Below, piece after piece: positions 6,018 to 7,663 of a DNA stretch of 7,663 nt. Where the stretch lies: positions 1-7,663 of the forward strand of contig JASLEQ010000133.1 in NCBI GenBank assembly GCA_030151135.1, in the 5' to 3' direction. Below the pieces are notes generated by a model. That model was not told the origin of the DNA. It saw only the letters and a list, made by a program, of their open reading frames with translations, and searched no databases. The position numbers were made by a program, and so were the translations under genes. This DNA comes from Candidatus Sulfotelmatobacter sp. Lineage in GTDB: Bacteria; Acidobacteriota; Terriglobia; Terriglobales; SbA1. Within the stretch, counting starts at the first letter, position 1. Every line of letters begins with the position of its first letter.

Positions 6018-6023
6018 CAGCCC

Positions 6024-6722
6024 ATGCTTGACTTCTCCCGTTTCGAAGTCCTCACATTCGATTGCTACGGCACCCTTATCGATTGGGAATCGGGAATCCT
6101 CGGCGCACTACACCGGCTCCTCTCTGCTCACTCCAGGCAGCTCGACGACAGCACTATTCTGCAGTTGTACGGGGATTTCGAGCAGCGCTCCGAATCTGGA
6201 CCTTATCTCCCCTATCGCGAGGTGCTCTCTTCTGTTGTTCGTCAGTTCGGGGATGAGCTCGGATTCTTGCCTACGCCGGAGGAATCAACTGCGCTTCCTG
6301 ACTCCTTGGCAGCCTGGCCGCCATGGCCTGATACTGTCGCCGCGCTTCGTCAACTTAAAAAGCGTTTTCGGCTGGCGATCGTTTCCAACATCGACGACGA
6401 TCTCTTCGCGCCCACTCGTCCGAAGCTTGAGGTCGACTTCGATGAGGTGATCACCGCACAACAGGCCCAGGCCTACAAGCCCTCTTTGCGATTATTCGAA
6501 CTCGCTCTCAGCCGCATCAATGCTCCAGCCCATCGCGTTTTGCACGTCGGTCAGAGCCTCTATCACGACGTGATCCCCGCGCAGTCGCTCGGATTGGCAA
6601 CGGTGTGGGTCAACCGCCCCTCTGCCAGACCTGGCGTCGGCGCAGTCAAAGTGGCCCGTGCCACTCCCGACCTCACGGTCACGAGCCTCGCCGAATTCGC
6701 GGGAATAGCGCTGAAAGACTGA
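6024..6722 (+). CDS. HAD-superfamily hydrolase, haloacid dehalogenase type II-like
   Basis: Product of 232 residues, the usual size for L-2-haloacid-dehalogenase-like HAD proteins, and cytoplasmic (no signal). Motif I is TFDCYGTLID, with nucleophile D13 and T17; Tyr15 takes the place of the second Asp found in HAD phosphatases, as in dehalogenases. Residues 20-100 form the helical cap. Motif II is VSNID (S121-N122), motif III is the Lys in YKPSLRLF (K152), and motif IV is HVGQSLYHDVIPA (174-186), with Q177 where phosphatases carry Asp and D182 retained. The call of dehalogenase rather than phosphatase rests on Y15 and Q177. The true substrate is unknown; many such proteins are annotated dehalogenases without proof. 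It is convergent with the response regulator, with 99 bases between stops. That gap shows only weak hairpins and a run of eight C at 6812-6819. Confidence 0.85.
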   Translation: MLDFSRFEVLTFDCYGTLIDWESGILGALHRLLSAHSRQLDDSTILQLYGDFEQRSESGPYLPYREVLSSVVRQFGDELGFLPTPEESTALPDSLAAWPPWPDTVAALRQLKKRFRLAIVSNIDDDLFAPTRPKLEVDFDEVITAQQAQAYKPSLRLFELALSRINAPAHRVLHVGQSLYHDVIPAQSLGLATVWVNRPSARPGVGAVKVARATPDLTVTSLAEFAGIALKD

Positions 6723-6821
6723 TTCTTGAAGGAATGGTCGTGATAACTATCGACCGCGGCGACATCTGTCGAAGAACGGCAGTGGGCGCAGCCAGTGAAA
6801 GGGGCGTGTATCCCCCCCCAT

Positions 6822-7475
6822 CTAGAAGTTAACTGGTACCTTCACCATCTTTTTCTGTATCGCCCACATCACCAGTTCTGCCTTGTTGTGAATGCCCAGC
6901 TTGCGCATCAGATTGAATTTGTGCGCGTCAACTGTCTTGATGCTAAGTCCTAACACTGCCGCCACCGAACGTACGGTTCTGCCCTCCGCCAGCAACTTCA
7001 GCACTTCACGCTCGCGTGCCGTCAGGATTCGATTCCGCGGAATAAACTCTCTTACCGCGCTCCTGCCCTCGGTTTGCACCGGATCTGAGTCGCGCCCTGC
7101 CGCCGTCCTTACCATGCGGACTAACTCGTCGGCCGACGTCTCCCGGACTGCGCAGTATGCAGGTTCAGTCCCCTCGGAAGTCTCTTTCTCCTGTGACGAT
7201 AAAAACACGACTTTACACTCCGGAGATTCCCGCAGGATCCTTCGCTCGGCTTGCTCAGCCGAGTCCTCAAATAAGTGCCAGCCTACGATTGCGACCTCCG
7301 GCCGGTGTTCGACGATATGTCGCAATCCCTCTGCCGCATTTCCCGTCTCCGAAACAACGGAAATATCGGACTCATCCTCCAGCAAGCGTCGCAACCCTTG
7401 CCGCAGCCATACCATGTCATGTACCAGGGCGCACCGGATCGCCCGGTCTTCACTCATCTGTGCGTGGGGGCACAC
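6822..7475 (-). CDS. NarL/LuxR-family response regulator with degenerate receiver domain
   Basis: Product of 217 residues from a GTG at 7475-7473, chosen because AAGGAG lies 5 bases upstream; an ATG six codons in (7457) has no such site. Residues 13-125 have the receiver fold: IRCALVHD (13-20), the beta-3 strand VAIVGW (61-66), VVFLSS (89-94) and VREtSADEL (110-118). Residues 149-210 are a LuxR-type helix-turn-helix: LTAREREVLKLLAEG (151-165) and SIKTVDAHKFNLMRKLGI (178-195), as in NarL. The receiver lacks its chemistry. Gly65 replaces the phospho-acceptor Asp, His19 replaces the first of the acidic pair (D20 kept), and Arg111 replaces the conserved Lys. Ser93 can serve for the Thr/Ser. The protein should bind DNA but probably does not accept phosphate, acting constitutively, by ligand, or by dimerisation with another regulator. 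No kinase gene is adjacent. The target is unknown. Confidence 0.88.
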   Translation of the reverse strand: MCPHAQMSEDRAIRCALVHDMVWLRQGLRRLLEDESDISVVSETGNAAEGLRHIVEHRPEVAIVGWHLFEDSAEQAERRILRESPECKVVFLSSQEKETSEGTEPAYCAVRETSADELVRMVRTAAGRDSDPVQTEGRSAVREFIPRNRILTAREREVLKLLAEGRTVRSVAAVLGLSIKTVDAHKFNLMRKLGIHNKAELVMWAIQKKMVKVPVNF

Positions 7476-7480
7476 AGGAA

Positions 7481-7486
7481 CTCCTT
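7481..7486 (-). promoter_or_regulatory. Consensus ribosome binding site AAGGAG of the response regulator
   Basis: On the minus strand AAGGAG is followed by TTCCT and then GTG (7475-7473). The 5-base spacing is close to ideal and decides for the GTG over the ATG at 7457. Confidence 0.8.
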
Positions 7487-7551
7487 TTGGGGCCAGAGAA
7501 AATTGCGAACGGCGCGAGACGTAGCTTGAACCGCGAGGAACTTGTCCAGCT

Positions 7552-7557
7552 ATTGTA
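7552..7557 (-). promoter_or_regulatory. -10 element TACAAT, candidate promoter of the response regulator
   Basis: Read on the minus strand, TACAAT matches TATAAT in five of six positions and lies about 75 bases before the GTG start. No clear -35 is present; the 17-base position reads ACAACC. A transcript from here would have an untranslated leader of about 70 bases containing the AAGGAG. Confidence 0.35.
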
Positions 7558-7593
7558 TCCCCGCCACGCCATCCGGTTGTTGGGAAAATTCAC

Positions 7594-7619
7594 GGAACCG
7601 GGGAAATCATTTTGGTTCC
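7594..7619. repeat. Inverted repeat GGAACC-N14-GGTTCC upstream of the response regulator
   Basis: GGAACC (7594-7599) and GGTTCC (7614-7619) are exact 6-base complements, extendable by three G-T pairs. The repeat lies about 37 bases upstream of the TACAAT box, on the far side from the gene. An imperfect direct repeat of GGGAAA followed by T, C and A occurs at 7582-7592 and 7600-7609. A regulator operator (perhaps autoregulation) is possible, but so is chance. The remaining bases to 7663 show no gene start. Confidence 0.25.
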
Positions 7620-7663
7620 ACTTGTCGGCAGCTCCTTACAGCCCCTTCCATAGAAGCTCCACC

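Noticed and set aside
6723..6821. Bidirectional terminator between the convergent HAD and regulator genes
   Set aside because: Only short stems are present (GGTCG/CGACC, CGACA/TGTCG, GGGG/CCCC) and none is followed by a T-run on either strand.
6892..7524. 210-residue + strand open frame opposite the response regulator
   Set aside because: The minus frame has a clear receiver and LuxR helix-turn-helix plus a perfect ribosome binding site; the + product is low-complexity Ser/Arg-rich.
1..7663. CRISPR array, tRNA, rRNA, insertion sequence or prophage remains
   Set aside because: No spaced direct repeats, no cloverleaf or rRNA sequence, and no transposase or integrase frame was seen.

Overview
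The window is a GC-rich bacterial chromosomal segment (about 58% GC by eye, with strong C-ending codon preference) holding seven protein-coding genes, six on the + strand and one on the - strand at the right edge. Protein style and gene content suggest an Acidobacteriota genome of the Koribacter/Terriglobia type. Pointers are a secreted TPR protein with a gluzincin-type peptidase domain, a SurA/PpiC protein with a Pro/Ala-rich insert, a lipoprotein with a 'VPAGT..' domain and glycine zipper, and a SpoIIE-type phosphatase. This assignment is inference from protein style, not from a marker gene. No rRNA, tRNA, CRISPR array, insertion sequence or prophage gene was seen.

Layout: 61-1476 secreted TPR/peptidase-MA-like protein; 1601-2401 SpoIIE/RsbU-type PP2C phosphatase-like protein; 2514-3740 periplasmic SurA-like parvulin/chaperone; 3901-4980 YhaM-like OB-fold plus HD-domain 3'-5' exoribonuclease; 5205-5927 glycine-zipper lipoprotein, followed by the clearest intrinsic terminator of the window (5949-5994); 6024-6722 HAD hydrolase of the haloacid-dehalogenase type; 6822-7475 (minus) NarL/LuxR-family response regulator, convergent with the HAD gene. 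Gaps between genes are 99-224 bases, so most genes look individually transcribed rather than forming a tight operon. No gap reaches 300 bases.

The functions do not form one obvious pathway. Three products belong to the cell envelope (TPR/peptidase, SurA-like chaperone, lipoprotein), one to RNA turnover (YhaM-like), and two to signalling (SpoIIE-like phosphatase, LuxR-type regulator). Three signalling or folding proteins lack residues normally needed for their textbook chemistry. The regulator has Gly where the receiver phospho-acceptor Asp should be, the phosphatase has Arg in place of the Asp of its 'DG' motif, and the parvulin domain lacks both conserved active-site His residues.

The genes also split by start signal. 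The lipoprotein and the response regulator have near-perfect Shine-Dalgarno sequences, and the SurA gene has a GAGG. The other four have no visible Shine-Dalgarno. Instead each carries a TTGC plus -10-like hexamer ending 6-10 bases before an ATG, as expected for leaderless transcripts. I did not find a convincing new multi-gene defence or biosynthetic system here.
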